Position numbers and translations under genes: made by a program. The notes under the pieces were generated by a model that searched no databases, had not been told where the DNA came from, and saw only the letters and a list, made by a program, of their open reading frames with translations. From Gaiellales bacterium (lineage in GTDB: Bacteria > Actinomycetota > Thermoleophilia > Gaiellales > F1-60-MAGs149), in NCBI GenBank assembly GCA_030831375.1, contig JAURLF010000087.1:1-8156 (forward strand): DNA of 8,156 bases, written 5' to 3'. Positions 6,626-8,156 of the stretch are shown here, piece after piece (the stretch's first letter is position 1; each line of letters opens with the position of its first letter).

Positions 6626-8156
6626 GTGGCCGATCCCATCGCCGAACTCCACGGGTCGATCGCCGACGCGGTCGCCCGGCTGAGCGGCGGCGAGGTGCCC
6701 GACCTGGCCCTCGAGCGCCCCGCGCAGGCGGAGCATGGCGACTACGCGACGAGCGTCGCGATGCGGCTCGCGCCGGTCCTGTCGCGGCCGCCGCGCGAGA
6801 TCGCCGAGGAGCTCGCGGAGGCCGTGCGGGCGATTCCGGGCGTGGCCTCGGCGGAGGTCGCGGGCCCGGGCTTCCTGAACCTGCGTCTCGACGGCGACTG
6901 GTACCGGGGCGCGCTCGCAGCGATGCTCGCGGACGGCGCCGACTTCGGCCGCGGCGCGCCCGTCGCGGGCGTCGAGACGCTCGTCGAGTTCGTCTCCGCG
7001 AACCCGACCGGCGACCTCACGATCGGCTCGGCCCGCAACGCCGCCTACGGCGACTGCGTCGCGCGCCTGCTCGCCTTCGCCGGCGAGCCGGTGGTGCGCG
7101 AGTACTACTTCAACGACGCCGGCAACCAGATCGCGCTGTTCGGGGCCTCCGTCCGCGCGCGCCGTCTCGGCGAGGATGTGCCGGAGGGCGGCTATCCGGG
7201 CGACGAGGTGGAGGAGGTCGCGGCCGCGCTCCCTCTCGCCGACGACGCCCCGCTCGAGGAGTGGACCCGGCTCGGCGTCGAGACGATGATGGGCCGGATC
7301 CGGGGCAGCCTGGAGCGGATGCGCGTCGGCTTCGACCTGTGGACCAGCGAGCGCACGCTGCACGACTCGGGCGCCGTCGAGGGCGCGATCGGGCGGGCCC
7401 GCGCGGAGGGGCACGTCTACGAGCAGGACGGCGCGACGTGGCTGCGCACCACCGCGTTCGGCGATGACAAGGACCGCGTGCTCCTGAAGGCCGACGGCGA
7501 GACCACCTACTTCGCCGCCGACCTCGCCTACATCGACCTCAAGTTCGCGCGCGGCGCGACGCGGGCGATCTACGTCCTCGGCGCCGATCACCACGGCTAC
7601 ATCCAGCGCCTGAAGGCGGGTGCCGCCTGCCTCGGCCACGACCCCGATGACGTGGAGATCCTGATCTACCAGCTCGTCACGGTCTCGGGCGAGCGGATGG
7701 GCAAGCGGCGCGGCAACGTGATCACGATGGACGGCCTCGCCGACGCGATCGGCGTCGACGCGGCCCGCTACTTCCTCGTGCAGCGCTCGCATGACCAGCA
7801 GATCGACATCGACCTCGACCTCGCCGTCGAGGAGTCGTCGAAGAACCCCGTCTACTACGTGCAGTACGCGCACGCCCGCTGCTGCTCGATCCTGCGCAAG
7901 GCCGCGGACGAGGGCCGCATAACGGAGGGCGTCGGCACGGCCCACGCGCCGGAGGCGCCCGAGATGGCGCTCGTGCGGCGCCTCGCCGAGTGGCCCGACA
8001 TCAGCCGCACGGCGGCCGCGCTGCGCGCCCCGCACCGCATCGTGGCCTGGGCGCACGAGCTGGCGGGCGACTTCCACGCGTTCCACCACGACCTCTACGT
8101 GCTGCATGAGGATGACGACGTGCGCGCGTTCCGGCTCGCCGCCGTGCGCGCCACGG
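6626..8156 (+). CDS. argS: Arginyl-tRNA synthetase, 3' end outside window; atypical HIGH motif
   Basis: A class I synthetase that charges tRNA-Arg with arginine in the cytosol. The frame is open for 510 codons to the window edge; bacterial ArgRS is usually 550-590, so the last part of the anticodon-binding domain is missing. Residues 1-90 form the N-terminal additional domain with ERPAQAEHGDYATSVAM. The catalytic domain shows LVEFVSANPTG (119-129), REYYFNDAGNQI, TTYFAADLAY, LGADHHGYIQRLKA and GERMGKRRGNVITMDGL, the KMSKS-loop equivalent. GVDAARYFL, DLDLAVEESSKNPVYYVQYAHARCCSILRKA and the start of the DALR domain follow. Where the family has His-x-Gly-His after NPTGPL, this protein reads NPTGDLTIGSARNA, with Thr132 and Ser135 replacing both histidines. 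GTG 6626 is chosen because the family N-terminus begins there; ATG 6618 is out of frame. Confidence 0.92.
   Translation, partial: MADPIAELHGSIADAVARLSGGEVPDLALERPAQAEHGDYATSVAMRLAPVLSRPPREIAEELAEAVRAIPGVASAEVAGPGFLNLRLDGDWYRGALAAMLADGADFGRGAPVAGVETLVEFVSANPTGDLTIGSARNAAYGDCVARLLAFAGEPVVREYYFNDAGNQIALFGASVRARRLGEDVPEGGYPGDEVEEVAAALPLADDAPLEEWTRLGVETMMGRIRGSLERMRVGFDLWTSERTLHDSGAVEGAIGRARAEGHVYEQDGATWLRTTAFGDDKDRVLLKADGETTYFAADLAYIDLKFARGATRAIYVLGADHHGYIQRLKAGAACLGHDPDDVEILIYQLVTVSGERMGKRRGNVITMDGLADAIGVDAARYFLVQRSHDQQIDIDLDLAVEESSKNPVYYVQYAHARCCSILRKAADEGRITEGVGTAHAPEAPEMALVRRLAEWPDISRTAAALRAPHRIVAWAHELAGDFHAFHHDLYVLHEDDDVRAFRLAAVRAT

Noticed and set aside
6058..7467. A 469-codon plus-strand frame over rlmH and argS
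   Set aside because: It is Arg/Gly-rich with no domain and overlaps two recognisable genes in the correct frame; a GC-driven shadow.
3374..8107. A 1577-codon open frame on the minus strand, antisense to tpiA, gpmI, rlmH and argS
   Set aside because: It has Arg/Ala/Val/Asp-rich low-complexity composition and no recognisable domain, and it crosses the real minus-strand gene in another frame. Long stop-free antisense frames are expected where third positions are nearly always G or C.

Overview
The window is a very GC-rich, densely coded stretch of bacterial chromosome in which almost every codon ends in G or C. It holds ordinary housekeeping genes: a whiA 3' end, a four-gene block of lower glycolysis, a phosphoesterase, a small DUF3467 protein, the 23S rRNA methyltransferase gene rlmH and the 5' part of argS. 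A WhiA regulator directly upstream of gap-pgk-tpiA is a well-known actinobacterial arrangement. The base composition, several apparently leaderless starts (a TAnnnT box 6-9 bases before the start codon with no Shine-Dalgarno), and use of the cofactor-independent phosphoglycerate mutase suggest an Actinomycetota member. A deep-branching lineage such as Thermoleophilia is my guess, not something the sequence proves.

Layout. Positions 1-461 carry the C-terminal part of whiA. After a 98-bp gap with a candidate promoter, a foldable leader and a strong ribosome binding site comes a tight plus-strand operon: gap (560-1555), pgk (1558-2751), tpiA (2748-3506) and gpmI (3503-5014), with junctions of +2, ATGA and GTGA. 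These enzymes interconvert dihydroxyacetone phosphate, glyceraldehyde-3-phosphate and 2-phosphoglycerate. Enolase and pyruvate kinase are not in the window. A minus-strand calcineurin-like phosphoesterase (5019-5759) converges on gpmI with 4 bp between the stop codons. A 56-bp divergent region then separates it from a plus-strand DUF3467 gene (5816-6121), followed by rlmH (about 6128-6583) and argS (6626 to the window end, incomplete).

I see no mobile element, CRISPR array, RNA gene, repeat family or sign of recent transfer, and no evidence for a new multigene system. Two anomalies deserve attention. (1) rlmH encodes a complete-looking protein but has no ATG, GTG or TTG in any forward frame from 6061 to 6220, where its start must lie. 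It is also in the same frame as the DUF3467 gene, separated only by one TAG. (2) The deduced ArgS has Thr-Ile-Gly-Ser where class I synthetases carry the catalytic HIGH motif (His-x-Gly-His in most ArgRS), within otherwise well-conserved surroundings.
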